DNA of 64,000 bases from QHXN01 sp963785125 (GCA_963785125.1 CAWATU010000001.1:62001-126000); one strand, 5' to 3'; positions 51,467 through 61,225 are shown, counted from the stretch's first letter. Numbers and translations: made by a program. The notes: generated by a model from the letters alone, not told the origin.

Positions 51467-53326
51467 ATGGACGAGAAGCGTGGCGAAGGGCTCATCGTTT
51501 ACAGCCGCCCGGGCGGGGAGGGCGGCGAGGGCGAGGTGCGCTCCGCGGCGGCGGCTGCGGCGGGCGCGGTGGCGCGGCCGGGCGGCGCGTACGGCGCGCC
51601 GTGGCAGACGCTTGTGCCCCTGTCCATCGGGTTCGTACTGCTCGTCGGGCTCGTCATCGGCCTCGGCTACAAGAGCGCCGCGAAGGTCAGCGAGGTCAAC
51701 TACGGGACAAAGAACGAATACCTGCGGCTCTCGACGATGTCGGACGCGCTGCTCAACATGCGTCTCGGGTTAAGCCGGCTCGACACGGAGGCGCGGATGC
51801 GCGCGCGCCTCGAAGCGGGGACGGGCAAAGTTATGCTCCCGCCCTCCGACCTTCGCCTGCGCAACGAGCGAGGCGAGTTCGAGAAGCTCCTGGCCGAGTT
51901 CGATAAACTTTCCATCCCGAACCCGACCAAGAAGCAGGAGGTGCATAACCTCGCGGTCGAGTACGTCGCGACGACCCGCGACCCCAGCGCATACTCGGAC
52001 AAAGGCTTCCAGAAGAACCGCGACCTCGACCTTAAGCTGCGCGGGCTGATGTCCGACCTCGGCGACGAGCGGACGAGTCTCGAAGACCAGCGTTTCGAGA
52101 CGCTGCGGGCCGCGCAGAGCGACATCAAGAACCTGATGTGGCTCGCGGCGCTGACGGGGCTCGTCGTCGCCACGGCGACCTTCCTCGAAGTCTGGCGGCG
52201 CTTCCGGCAGATGCGGCGCGGCTACGCGGAGCTGCACCGCGAGCGGCAGTTCAGCACGCAGATGCTCGAAGGTCTGCCCCCGGCGGTGGCGGCCGTGGAT
52301 CGCCGCGACCGGATTCGCTCGGCCAACGCGGCCTTCTTCCAGGTCTTCCCCGGCGCGTCGGTCGGCGCCTCCATCCACGACAAGTTCACGACGCCCGACG
52401 GGCTCAAGCTCCTTGCCGCGGCCTCTTCGACTCGCGTCCGCCGCACCGCCTACCACGGCCGCTTCCGCATGTCGGCCGAGGGCGACGACCTGAAAGAGCA
52501 CGCCTTCGACGTTTACTCTTCGCCTTTAGAGATCGAGGGTGAGTTGGGGCAACTCCTGACGCTGGTGGACGTGACGGAGGCGGCCGAGTCCGAGCAGGAG
52601 TTGCGCCGCAGCGAGTCGCTGGCCGCCGTGGGGCAGGCGGCGGCGCAGGTGGCGCACGAGATCAAGAACCCTCTGGGCAGCATCCGCCTCGGCGTCGCCA
52701 TGCTGCGCGACATGACGCGCGACCGCGAGGCCATCACTACCATCGACCTCGTCGAGCGCGGCATCGAGCACCTCTCCAAGCTCACGCTCGACGTGACGCA
52801 GTTCTCGCGCCGCGGCCAGCTCACGCTCGCACCGGACGTTGACCTCGCAGAGCTTCTGAACGAGAGCCTCGACCTCATCACCGAGAAGCTGCGCGAGAAG
52901 CGCACGCCCGTCGAACGTCGCTTCCCCGAAGAGCCTGTGCGCGGCCACTGGGACGAGGACCAGTTGAGGCAGGTCTTCGTCAACCTGCTCGCCAACGCCG
53001 TGGACGCGGGCCCGGCCGAGAGCCCGGTCAACATCTCCGCCGAGCGCGTCACGATGCCCGCGGGCGACCGGCGCAACGGCGAGGGCGGGCGGCAGGTGCC
53101 CGCTGCGCGCGTCTCGATCACCGACCGCGGGCAGGGCATGGACGCGCGGACGCGCGCACGCATCTTCGAGCCGTTCTTCACGACGAAGAAGAAGGGGACG
53201 GGGCTCGGCCTCGCCATCGCCAAGCAGATCGTCGAGCAGCACGGCGGCTCCATCCGCGTCGAGAGCACGCCGGAGCAGGGCACGCGCTTCACCATCGACC
53301 TCCCCCTCACGCCCGAGGGTGCCTAA
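51467..53326 (+). CDS. PAS-domain sensor histidine kinase
   Basis: The 619-residue kinase has an Ala/Gly-rich N-terminus, a first membrane helix (LVPLSIGFVLLVGLVIGLGY), a periplasmic four-helix-type sensor (about 75-215), a second helix (LMWLAALTGLVVATATFL), a PAS domain (about 265-375), an H-box with H397 (QVAHEIKNPLGSIRLG), and the ATPase domain (NLLANAVDAG, DRGQGMD, GTGLGLAIAKQIVEQHGG). No response regulator gene is adjacent, so it is an orphan kinase. It lies directly downstream of polA, only separated by a hairpin. Confidence 0.92.
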   Translation: MDEKRGEGLIVYSRPGGEGGEGEVRSAAAAAAGAVARPGGAYGAPWQTLVPLSIGFVLLVGLVIGLGYKSAAKVSEVNYGTKNEYLRLSTMSDALLNMRLGLSRLDTEARMRARLEAGTGKVMLPPSDLRLRNERGEFEKLLAEFDKLSIPNPTKKQEVHNLAVEYVATTRDPSAYSDKGFQKNRDLDLKLRGLMSDLGDERTSLEDQRFETLRAAQSDIKNLMWLAALTGLVVATATFLEVWRRFRQMRRGYAELHRERQFSTQMLEGLPPAVAAVDRRDRIRSANAAFFQVFPGASVGASIHDKFTTPDGLKLLAAASSTRVRRTAYHGRFRMSAEGDDLKEHAFDVYSSPLEIEGELGQLLTLVDVTEAAESEQELRRSESLAAVGQAAAQVAHEIKNPLGSIRLGVAMLRDMTRDREAITTIDLVERGIEHLSKLTLDVTQFSRRGQLTLAPDVDLAELLNESLDLITEKLREKRTPVERRFPEEPVRGHWDEDQLRQVFVNLLANAVDAGPAESPVNISAERVTMPAGDRRNGEGGRQVPAARVSITDRGQGMDARTRARIFEPFFTTKKKGTGLGLAIAKQIVEQHGGSIRVESTPEQGTRFTIDLPLTPEGA

Positions 53327-53348
53327 AGCCCCCGGCCGCGCTTTTCCG

Positions 53349-53375
53349 TTGCCAAGCCGCGCCCCTTCGTATAAC
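53349..53375 (+). promoter_or_regulatory. Promoter for the gene at 53440
   Basis: TTGCCA (53349-53354) and TATAAC (53370-53375), 15-base spacer; transcription would start about 58 bases before the ATG. This suggests the module gene is expressed independently of the upstream kinase. Confidence 0.45.
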
Positions 53376-53439
53376 CTTCCGCGCTGCACACCCACGGCTT
53401 TGCCGTCATCCTGAATCCGTTGCCTCAACCAGAAAGAAC

Positions 53440-54714
53440 ATGGCAGAAGAAGAGAAGAAGAAGAAGAAATGTTTCGTCGTCATGGGGTTCGGCACCAAGA
53501 CCGACTACGCCACCGGCAGGGTGCTCGACCTCGACAAGACCTACCGCATCATCATCAAGAAGGCGGTCGAGGAGGCGGGGCTTGAGTGCATCCGTGCCGA
53601 CACCGTGATCCACTCCGGCATCATCGATAAGCCGATGTACGAGCTGCTGCTCGACGCCGACCTCGTCATCGCCGACCTCTCCACGTCGAACCCCAACGCC
53701 ATCTACGAGCTGGGCGTCCGCCACGCCCTGCGCCCCTACACGACAATTGTCATCGCCGAGAAGCAGTTCAAGTTTCCCTTCGACATCAACAGCCTGCTCG
53801 TCCGCCCCTACGAGCACTTGGGAACGGGCATCGACGCCGAGGAGGCCGACAAAGTCCGCGAGGAGCTTAAGAACGCCATCGTCGCGCTTATAGAAAAGCA
53901 GGAGGTGGACAGCCCCGTCCACGTCTTCCTGCCGCATCTCGTGGGTGGCAAAAGCGCCGCCCCCGCCGCGGTGGTCGCCGAGGTCGCGGCGGCGGTGGAC
54001 GAGAGCGCCGGCATGCTCATGGAGTTATTCAGGCAGGCGCGCGCGAAGGAGAACTGGGCCGGGGCGGTAGACCTCCTGAACATGCTGCTCCAAAGGCGGC
54101 CCAACGACGAGTACCTCATACAGCAGCTCGCGCTCGCCACCTACAAGGGCAAGCAGCCAGACGCCGAGACCGCGCTGCTCAACGCGAAAAAGATTCTCCG
54201 GCAGCTCAACCCCGAGCAGACCACCGACCCCGAGACGCTCGGCCTCTGGGGCGCAGTCCACAAGCGCCTTTGTGAGCTGAAGCAGGACGAATCCCTCATG
54301 GACGAGGCGATACGCGCGCACGAGAAGGGCTTCTACCTCAAGAACGACTACTACAACGGCATCAACCTCGCCTTCCTCCTCAACACGCGCGCCGCGGTGG
54401 TGAAGAGCCCGCGCGAGGCCGTCGCAGACTTCGTCACGGCCGAGCGCGTGCGCCGCCGCGTCATCGAGATTTGCGAGGCCGCCCTCGCGAAAGGCATCAC
54501 CGACGACGAGGGCCAGACCGACCCACACGAGCGGTTCTGGGTGCAGGCGACGCTGGTCGAGGCTTACTTAGGCACCGGCGAGAAGGCGAAGGCGGAGGCG
54601 CTGAAAGAGAAGACCGTCGAGGAAGCCCCCGAGCCGTGGATGGCGGGCACGCTGAACGAACAACTGGAGAAGCTGGATAAGCTCCTCTCCATCCAGTCGT
54701 CGCTCCCCGTCTGA
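53440..54714 (+). CDS. Nucleoside deoxyribosyltransferase-like / TRAFs-binding-domain protein
   Basis: The 424-residue protein begins with a Lys-rich stretch and an alpha/beta domain (about 11-130) of the nucleoside 2'-deoxyribosyltransferase/TIR-like superfamily: CFVVMGFG, ADTVIHSGIIDKPMYELLLD, ADLVIADLSTSNPNAIYELG with E90 at the catalytic position. The C-terminal 250 residues are alpha-helical TPR-like repeats (WAGAVDLLNMLLQRRPNDEY through EAYLGTGEKAKAEALKEK), the DUF4071/TRAFs-binding pattern. Such N-terminal domains cleave or sense nucleotides in conflict systems. The stop at 54714 is 49 bases from the convergent CHAT gene stop. A pairing with it is inferred from context. Confidence 0.8.
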   Translation: MAEEEKKKKKCFVVMGFGTKTDYATGRVLDLDKTYRIIIKKAVEEAGLECIRADTVIHSGIIDKPMYELLLDADLVIADLSTSNPNAIYELGVRHALRPYTTIVIAEKQFKFPFDINSLLVRPYEHLGTGIDAEEADKVREELKNAIVALIEKQEVDSPVHVFLPHLVGGKSAAPAAVVAEVAAAVDESAGMLMELFRQARAKENWAGAVDLLNMLLQRRPNDEYLIQQLALATYKGKQPDAETALLNAKKILRQLNPEQTTDPETLGLWGAVHKRLCELKQDESLMDEAIRAHEKGFYLKNDYYNGINLAFLLNTRAAVVKSPREAVADFVTAERVRRRVIEICEAALAKGITDDEGQTDPHERFWVQATLVEAYLGTGEKAKAEALKEKTVEEAPEPWMAGTLNEQLEKLDKLLSIQSSLPV

Positions 54715-54763
54715 CCACTGCGCGGATGCGCCCGCGTCGTGGCATGCCTGTGAACGGGCGCGG

Positions 54764-56839
54764 CTAGCTCCACCTCTTCTCGGCATCTTCCGGCAGACGG
54801 TCGAAGACCTTGCCGGCCAATGCCAGCGCGGGCGCGGGGAAGTCGCGTGTGATGAACTGGAACCAGTTGAGGTAGCGGTGTATCTGCCGCCAGGTGGAAT
54901 AGACATCGAACGAGTCGCGGCCGGCGATCTCGACGAGCGCCCCCGAGTAACGCAGCGCACGCTCCTCTGCCTCGTGCTGTTCGGGGCGCCCGCCCCCCGG
55001 CCCCATGATGAGCGCGAGCAGGTTCAGCTCGATCAGGCTGCCGTGCGCCCAGATGCGCTGCCCACTGTCCTTGCCGTTCAGCTCGTAGAGCGAGAGCAGG
55101 TGGGCCAGAGTCCATAGCGCGCCGGGGTCCTGCTTCTCTTCGCGCTCGTCCCCGCCCGGGCGCCGCTCGCCCTCCTCCTCCTCGCGCGGCAACGAGGCGT
55201 TGTTCTTGAAACGGTCGCTCCTCTGCATCAGGACGGTCAGCGCGAGGTACTGCACGACGGCCCAGCTCTCCGACCGCTTGAGCTGGAAGGAGTCCCAGTA
55301 GTAGTCGCGCGCCTTCAACAGCAGCGCGTCATGCTCGGCCATGAAGCTGTCCTGCGTCTCCGGGTCTTCGTCGAGGAGCGGGTTGCTGGAGGCCGTGTAG
55401 AGCATTTCAGCGTGGCGCTTGGCCGTGCTGCCGAGCAGTCCGTTGATGAGTGCGCCCTTCTCGGGGATGCGCTTGAGCAGCACTTCGAGCTGGTCGTTCG
55501 CCTCCTCGATCTTGTAGCGCGACTTCTCAATCAGCGTCTTCAGAGCGTCGGTGTTCTCCTCCTCCTGCGCGCCGGTCTTCCAGGAGTTGTAGAGCCGCTT
55601 GGTCGCCTCGTCGGCGTGATTCATCGCGGCGTTGATGCTGTACTTGGCCTGCTCGATCTGTACGCCCGGGAGCTGATGGTCGATGTCGTGGGGCAGCGAA
55701 ATGTAGGCCGTCAGGCTGGCCCAGTCGTGGTTCCTCTGAAACTGAGCGTAGAGCCGTCGGCGCAGATCGTAGAGCAGCGGGCGCGGATCCTTGCCCCAGA
55801 GCAGTCCCTCGTAGAGACACTCGGTCAGGCGCACCGACCCCTCGAAGGAGAGCGGGAACTGCCCGGCCACCACCATGGGGATGCCCGCCTCGTGCAGAGC
55901 GTGGGCGATGCTGGCGCCCGCACCCGCGACCGAGCCGACGCCCGCGCTGTCGCAACTCGCCAGCGTGACCACGGCCGGCAGCGCGAGTCCCTCGCTGTCG
56001 CGTCGCGTCGAAGCGCGCAGCGCCGTGGCGAGTCGCGCGCCGCTGACGTGCTCGACCTGCTGCGGGTCGCGGTCGTCGTGCAGGGCGAGCGCGAAGCGCG
56101 TGTCGTACTGCTCGCGCACCTCGATGCCGTGCGCGAGGATGTGGATGTGCGTGTAGGCGCCCGACGCGCAGGCGTCCTCGATGGCCTTGATGGAGGCGCC
56201 GGGGAGCACGTGCAGATGCTCCTCGACGCGCTCACGCTGCTGTTCGGGGTTGCTCGGGTCGTAGTAGTAGACCCACGGGGCGATGACGCGCCGCAGCACG
56301 AGCAGATGGGCTTCGAGCGGGATGCTCCCGACCTCGGGCGGCGCGGCCGCGATGAAGAGGATTTTAGGCTTCCTGGGCCACTCGACCCGCGCGCCGCGGA
56401 CGCGGCGAATCTCCCGCGTCAGGCAGATGGGGGTCTGCGGCTGAAGCAGGAGGTGCTGGCCCGCGCCCGGCAACCCGTTCGGCGAGAGCGCCAGTTCGAA
56501 GGGCAGCAGCGCCAGTTCGGAGGCCGAGAGGATGAGACGCAGGTGCGTCAGGCGTTCGCCCTCCTGATTCTCCTTGTTCAACTCGGCCGCCAGCCCCGGT
56601 ATCTCCGCCAGTATTTCGCCGATGACGCGCGCCGTGTCCTGTAGCTCGAAGGTGCGCGACTCCTCCTTGAGCTTGTAGGTGAGCGAGCGCAGGCGGTAGA
56701 GGAACTGGTTGTGCTCGAAAGGGACGTGGAGCGTGACGGCCGCGTGGTTCTCGCAGAGCGCGAGGTAGGGCGTCAGCGGCGAGAGCAACTGGTTGTGGGC
56801 CGGGCCGTGGCGCAGCAATTCAAGGGTGATCGTGCGCAT
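54764..56839 (-). CDS. CHAT-domain caspase-like protease with helical C-terminus
   Basis: The 691-residue protein has a CHAT (caspase HetF associated with TPRs) peptidase domain with catalytic dyad H237 (HIHILAHG) and C296 (VTLASCDSAG), plus a downstream GIPMVVAGQFPLSFEGSV strand. The N-terminal 150 residues (MRTITLELLRHGPAHNQLL, ASELALLPFELAL) belong to the same architecture. The C-terminal 290 residues form helical repeats resembling TPRs. CHAT proteases are activated in bacterial immunity and cell-death pathways, as in gasdermin or CRISPR-linked Csx29 systems. It starts one base after the stop of the phosphoesterase gene with SD GGGGGGAGC inside that gene's end, so the two are translationally coupled. 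Substrate unknown. Confidence 0.85.
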   Translation of the reverse strand: MRTITLELLRHGPAHNQLLSPLTPYLALCENHAAVTLHVPFEHNQFLYRLRSLTYKLKEESRTFELQDTARVIGEILAEIPGLAAELNKENQEGERLTHLRLILSASELALLPFELALSPNGLPGAGQHLLLQPQTPICLTREIRRVRGARVEWPRKPKILFIAAAPPEVGSIPLEAHLLVLRRVIAPWVYYYDPSNPEQQRERVEEHLHVLPGASIKAIEDACASGAYTHIHILAHGIEVREQYDTRFALALHDDRDPQQVEHVSGARLATALRASTRRDSEGLALPAVVTLASCDSAGVGSVAGAGASIAHALHEAGIPMVVAGQFPLSFEGSVRLTECLYEGLLWGKDPRPLLYDLRRRLYAQFQRNHDWASLTAYISLPHDIDHQLPGVQIEQAKYSINAAMNHADEATKRLYNSWKTGAQEEENTDALKTLIEKSRYKIEEANDQLEVLLKRIPEKGALINGLLGSTAKRHAEMLYTASSNPLLDEDPETQDSFMAEHDALLLKARDYYWDSFQLKRSESWAVVQYLALTVLMQRSDRFKNNASLPREEEEGERRPGGDEREEKQDPGALWTLAHLLSLYELNGKDSGQRIWAHGSLIELNLLALIMGPGGGRPEQHEAEERALRYSGALVEIAGRDSFDVYSTWRQIHRYLNWFQFITRDFPAPALALAGKVFDRLPEDAEKRWS

Positions 56840-56840
56840 C

Positions 56841-58454
56841 TTAAGCTCCCCCCTTCGGGCTGACGAGAGTCGCTTCGGTCTCGCGCCACACGGCCCCCGG
56901 CGGGCCGTTATCGGCGACTCGCCGCAGCTCGCCGACCGTCCGCCCGTCTTCGTTGCGAATGGCGACGACCGACAGGCGGCGCATGACGAGCCCGGGGTGT
57001 TCGTCGAGCGCCTGCATCTCCTTCTTGCCGAAGGTCTCGAAGACCTTGCGGAACTCCTCGGGGCTCCGCAGGACGTTGTCTTCGAGCCTGATGAGCCGCG
57101 CCCACGTCCCGCTGTTGAAGTAGTAGCCCGGCCTCTGCTTCCGCTCCAGCGCGCGCGCGAGGTGCGTGTGTCCCGAGACGAGGAAGTCGAACTCTCCGAC
57201 CTCCTTGTCGAGCTGCGTGTAGGTGTCGTCCTCGGTGGTCGGGTCGAAGCTCTTGTCCTTGTACAGCCCGTCGAGCGCCTGGCGCAGGACTTCGGAGGGC
57301 TCCATCCCGACGGCGAGCTTTAAACCGGCGGCGGTCACCTTGAAGGCGGCGGTCGCCAGCCCGCGGACGGTCGAGAAGACCCCGAGCTGTCTGCCCAGCT
57401 CGTCGGCGCCGAGCAGCATCATGGGGTCTACGCCGCGGTGGTAGTTCTCCGAAGCATCGTCGAGGAGCATCCGCGCGTACAACTCGCGGTCGAACAGTTC
57501 AGGACGGAGCCCGACACCGGGCGCGCGCGGCACCGCGAAGGCGTCGGCGATGGCGACGGCCCTCCCCGGCAGGTCGTCCTCGTCGGAGCCGCCGAGAAAA
57601 CCGGTCCAGTGTCTGACCCGGTCGCGCTCGCGGCGCCAGAGGGTCGTGCCGATGGCGCTGAGCTTGATCTGCTGGTCGGGGGCGAGCGCGAGCAGCGTCG
57701 GGACGGCGGCCTCCGTCTCTGGCTTGAGCAGGTCTACGAACGGGTAGTCGCGCTTCACTCCGTTCATGATGTCGATGACGAGCTGCGTGCCGGCGTTCGG
57801 CACCCAGCTCTCGATGGGGCGGCCATGCGAGACCTCGACGCCGAAGCGGCGGAGGCGTTCGTAGTCGGCCAGGTTCCAGACATCCACCTCGTTGCCGTGG
57901 ACGCAGAGCACCGTGGCGTCGCCGACGCGGCAGGGGAAGCCCGCGCCGTCGAAGGCGAGCGTGATGCGCCCGTAGGCCGCCTCCTTCCCGCCGGAGAGGA
58001 TTTCGAGCAGCCGCGCGCGCACCCAGGGGAGCGACAGCTCCAGGTCGTGGTTGCCGAGGGTGAGGACGAGCCGCCGGTTCTTCGCGCCGGTGAATCTTTT
58101 CAGCGCGTTGAAGACGGGCTTGAAGGCATCCCTCTCGATGATGCGGTCGAGCTTGTCGTTGGCGCCCGCCGGGTCGAAGTACTTCGCATCGTCCTCGGCG
58201 AGGAAGTCCACGAAGTCGCCGTTGATAACGAGCGCGACCTGCTTGTCGGGCGACGTGACGCGCAGGTGGTCGATGAGTCGCTCCAGCTCACGGCCCGAGT
58301 TGAAAATCTGGAAGCGCTCGCTCCCGCCCAGATGCAGGTCGGAGATGACGTAAAGCTCGTCGAACTGCGGGGTGCTCTCAGGCGGCATGTCCTTGAATGT
58401 AATTGGCATAAGTGTAGAGCGTGTCGAGGGCGCGCGCAGGGACACGCGCTCCAC
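56841..58454 (-). CDS. Calcineurin-like metallophosphoesterase
   Basis: The product has up to 537 residues; possible starts are GTG 58454, GTG 58445 (best spacing from GGAGG) and ATG 58409. All metal-binding motifs of the calcineurin superfamily are seen: D39-x-H41 (ISDLHLGG), D80 and D83 (NGDFVDF), N135-H136-D137 (LGNHDLEL), H186 (VHGNEVD) and SGHTHLA near residue 437. About 230 residues are inserted between the fourth and fifth motifs, much longer than in small phosphoesterases, and may hold a sensing part. It could hydrolyse a nucleotide signal or phosphoprotein. It is the first gene of a two-gene minus-strand operon with the CHAT protease. Confidence 0.85.
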   Translation of the reverse strand: MERVSLRAPSTRSTLMPITFKDMPPESTPQFDELYVISDLHLGGSERFQIFNSGRELERLIDHLRVTSPDKQVALVINGDFVDFLAEDDAKYFDPAGANDKLDRIIERDAFKPVFNALKRFTGAKNRRLVLTLGNHDLELSLPWVRARLLEILSGGKEAAYGRITLAFDGAGFPCRVGDATVLCVHGNEVDVWNLADYERLRRFGVEVSHGRPIESWVPNAGTQLVIDIMNGVKRDYPFVDLLKPETEAAVPTLLALAPDQQIKLSAIGTTLWRRERDRVRHWTGFLGGSDEDDLPGRAVAIADAFAVPRAPGVGLRPELFDRELYARMLLDDASENYHRGVDPMMLLGADELGRQLGVFSTVRGLATAAFKVTAAGLKLAVGMEPSEVLRQALDGLYKDKSFDPTTEDDTYTQLDKEVGEFDFLVSGHTHLARALERKQRPGYYFNSGTWARLIRLEDNVLRSPEEFRKVFETFGKKEMQALDEHPGLVMRRLSVVAIRNEDGRTVGELRRVADNGPPGAVWRETEATLVSPKGGA

Positions 58455-58662
58455 CCTCCGAAGTTGATAACAAGGATGTCAAACTCCTCATGTCCACGGC
58501 GCGCGCCGCGAGAGCATGAAGACGCCTTGTGACTTATTAGAGAGGCTGATGGTGTCCGCTTGCAGGAAGCCTTTGGACAGGGTCGCGAGTGTATGTCCCG
58601 TCCCTGAAGTTGTCAAACTTTTTCGGACAGACTCAGACGAGTTTGGCGAGCCTCGCTTTGAA

Positions 58663-59964
58663 TCAGAGCGCGCGGAAGGCTTTGCGCGCGGCCTCGGCCG
58701 TGCGGTCAAGCAGGTCGTCGGTGTGCGCGGTGCTGATGAAGGCGGCCTCGAACTGCGAGGGCGCGAGGTAGACGCCCTCTTCGAGCATCGCATGGAAGAA
58801 CCTGCCGTAGCGCTCGCGGTCGGACTTCGCCGCCGTGGTCCAGTCCGTGACCTCCGCGTCCGTGAAGAAGGTCGTGAACATCGAGCCCACGCGGTTCGTG
58901 ACGGTCTCGACGCCCGCCTCGCGCGCGGCCTCCGACACGGCCGCGGTTAGACGGCGGCCCGCCTCTTCAAGTTGCTCGTAGATGGAGCGGTCGCGCAGGC
59001 GTCGAAGCACGGTCAGGCCCGCCGTCATCGCCAGAGGGTTCCCCGAGAGCGTGCCCGCCTGATAGACAGGGCCTGCGGGCGCCACCTGCTCCATCAAGTC
59101 TCGCCGGCCGCCGTAGGCGCCGACGGGCAGGCCGCCGCCGATGATCTTGCCGAGCGTGGTGAGGTCGGGCGTGACGTTGTAAAGCTCCTGCGCGCCGCCG
59201 CGCGCGAGGCGGAAGCCGGTCATCACTTCATCTAAGATGAGCAGCGCGCCGTGCCTCTGCGTGATGTCGCGCAGCGCTTGCAGGTAGCCCTCGCGCGGCG
59301 GCACGCAGCCCATGTTGCCGACGACGGGCTCGACGATGACGGCCGCAATGTCCTCTCCATGTTCCGCGAAGACCTCTTCGAGCGCTGCGGCGTCGTTGAA
59401 GGGCGCGGTGATGGTGTTCGCGGCGACCGAGGCCGTGACGCCGGGGCTGTCGGGCAGGCCGAGCGTCGCCACGCCGGAGCCGGCCTTGACGAGCAGACTG
59501 TCGCCGTGGCCGTGGTAGCAACCCTCGAACTTGACGAGCTTGTTCCTAGCGGTCGCGCCGCGCGCGAGGCGGAGCGCGGACATCGTCGCCTCCGTCCCCG
59601 AGTTGACCATGCGCACCATCTCGACCGAGGGAACGGCGTCGATGATCTCCTCGGCCATCTCGCACTCAAGCTCGGTCGGCGCGCCGTAGCTCGTCCCGCG
59701 CCCGAGCGCTTCGTGCAGAGCGTCGATGACCTCCGGCGCGGCGTGGCCAAGAATCATCGGCCCCCACGAGCCGACGTAGTCGATATACGTCCGCCCATCC
59801 ACATCGGTCATCGTCGCACCGGAAGCCTGCGCGATGAAACGCGGCGTCCCGCCCACGCCGCGGAACGCACGCACCGGCGAGTTCACCCCGCCCGGCATCA
59901 GCTCGACCGCGCGTGCGAACAGTTCTTCCGAACTCCGCTGCCTGTCTCTCTCAGTTGCGCTCAT
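58663..59964 (-). CDS. hemL: Glutamate-1-semialdehyde 2,1-aminomutase
   Basis: HemL makes 5-aminolevulinate for tetrapyrroles in the C5 pathway. The 433-residue PLP enzyme has MPGGVNSPVRAF at the N-terminus, YVGSWGPMILGHAAP, MVNSGTEATMSALRLAR, LILDEVMTGFR (D245) and the PLP lysine K273 in TTLGKIIGGGLPVGAYGG. Length is standard. No other hem genes are near. It is followed (on the minus strand) by a 208-base gap (58455-58662) in which I see no gene before the phosphoesterase start. Confidence 0.96.
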   Translation of the reverse strand: MSATERDRQRSSEELFARAVELMPGGVNSPVRAFRGVGGTPRFIAQASGATMTDVDGRTYIDYVGSWGPMILGHAAPEVIDALHEALGRGTSYGAPTELECEMAEEIIDAVPSVEMVRMVNSGTEATMSALRLARGATARNKLVKFEGCYHGHGDSLLVKAGSGVATLGLPDSPGVTASVAANTITAPFNDAAALEEVFAEHGEDIAAVIVEPVVGNMGCVPPREGYLQALRDITQRHGALLILDEVMTGFRLARGGAQELYNVTPDLTTLGKIIGGGLPVGAYGGRRDLMEQVAPAGPVYQAGTLSGNPLAMTAGLTVLRRLRDRSIYEQLEEAGRRLTAAVSEAAREAGVETVTNRVGSMFTTFFTDAEVTDWTTAAKSDRERYGRFFHAMLEEGVYLAPSQFEAAFISTAHTDDLLDRTAEAARKAFRAL

Positions 59965-59979
59965 GCGGTCAATGCTAAA

Positions 59980-61167
59980 TTATCCGAAGATGCTACGCCA
60001 GCCGCGGTCGAGAGCGGAGCCGAAGAGGAAGGTGACGAGCGAGGGCGATTCGTGCGAGCGGTCGTAGCCGACCAGCTCGACGTAGGCGCGCCCCTTGATG
60101 TCGGCGGCGTCGCGTCGCCCCTCGACCTCGCACGCGCCCTCCCAGTAGACGATCATCGTGGTGCCACGCGTGTCCAGCTCCTGATCTTTGAGAACCGGCG
60201 TGACCGTCACGTCCACCCCCACGCGCGGCACGCGCAGGCGCCAGCCGCTCGGGTAGGTCGCGCCGGTGTGCGGGCTCTTCCAGTGTTCGGTCGGCTCAAG
60301 CTCAAAGTCCTCGCGTGAGAGGTGCGTGCCGCGCCCTTCGGCGTCGATGAAGGTGCCGCTTGAGAAGGTCGAAGGGCGGTTCTGCGCGTCGCGTATGTGG
60401 TAGACCATCAGCTCGGTTCGGTCTTCGAACTGGATGCTGAACCAGTCCCAACCCTTCTGCCCCTGCGTCGTCGCCCACGTCCCGAACTCCCTGTCCATCC
60501 ACGCCTCGCCGCGGAAGCGCTCGGTCACGCCGTCGAGCGTGAGGTCGCCCTCGGCCTCCATGCGCGTGTAGGAGAAGTAGCGCGAAGCCTCGCCGTGGTC
60601 TTTGAAGCTGACGCCCGCGCCCTCGCGCCCGTTGAGCGCGGCGGGCTTCGAGGGGCGGAGCGCGGCCTCGAAGACGAGTCGGCCGCCGTCGAGCGTCGCG
60701 TGCAGCAGGTGGAGGCCGTGCGCCTCGCGCACCGTCCAGTCGCCGAGCCGCAGATACAAACGTCGCGAGTCGGCGCGCGCCGCCGGGTCGAAGAGGCCGT
60801 TGGCGCTCTTGCGGTGGTCGTAGCGAAAGAGTCCGCGCGACTCGTCCGTCAAAGCGAAGTGTGCGAGGTAGAGCGGGTTCCCGATGAGCCTGAGCGGTAC
60901 GACGCCGAAGCGGTCGAGGTCGGTGCGCCGCTTGAAGAAGACCAGCTCGAACCCGAGCCTGCGCCCCGTGTCGGTTCGCAGGTGGCCCGTGTAGTACCAC
61001 CACTCGGTCTGCGCCCCCGCGTGCGCATAGAGGTCGCGCGGCAACTCGACGCCCGCGTGCTCCGTCCCGTCGCGCAGGGTCGAGGCCGGCCCCAGCACGG
61101 CCTCGGCCAACCCGTCCAGCACGCTCGCCGCCGTTTCCCCAACTGTGTCGATGAGATTGGTGCTCAT
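59980..61167 (-). CDS. Lipocalin-like AttH/CrtC-family protein
   Basis: The 395-residue protein belongs to the AttH/hydroxyneurosporene-hydratase (CrtC) fold, two lipocalin-like barrels: the hallmark AQTEWWYYTGHLRTDTGRR (about 52-70), YLAHFALTDESRGLFRY, SRYFSYTRMEAEG, and a second half with EAWMDREFGTWATTQGQKGW and GATYPSGWRLRVPR. Family members hydrate carotenoids or handle lipids; most are uncharacterised secreted or periplasmic proteins, but no signal peptide is visible here. A carotenoid role cannot be inferred because no carotenoid genes are nearby. It lies 15 bases upstream of hemL on the same strand. Confidence 0.82.
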   Translation of the reverse strand: MSTNLIDTVGETAASVLDGLAEAVLGPASTLRDGTEHAGVELPRDLYAHAGAQTEWWYYTGHLRTDTGRRLGFELVFFKRRTDLDRFGVVPLRLIGNPLYLAHFALTDESRGLFRYDHRKSANGLFDPAARADSRRLYLRLGDWTVREAHGLHLLHATLDGGRLVFEAALRPSKPAALNGREGAGVSFKDHGEASRYFSYTRMEAEGDLTLDGVTERFRGEAWMDREFGTWATTQGQKGWDWFSIQFEDRTELMVYHIRDAQNRPSTFSSGTFIDAEGRGTHLSREDFELEPTEHWKSPHTGATYPSGWRLRVPRVGVDVTVTPVLKDQELDTRGTTMIVYWEGACEVEGRRDAADIKGRAYVELVGYDRSHESPSLVTFLFGSALDRGWRSIFG

Positions 61168-61225
61168 ATGTTTTTCAGCCTAACGTGAGGGCATCGCGAA
61201 AGTGTCCGCCATTTGCAAAGAAAGG

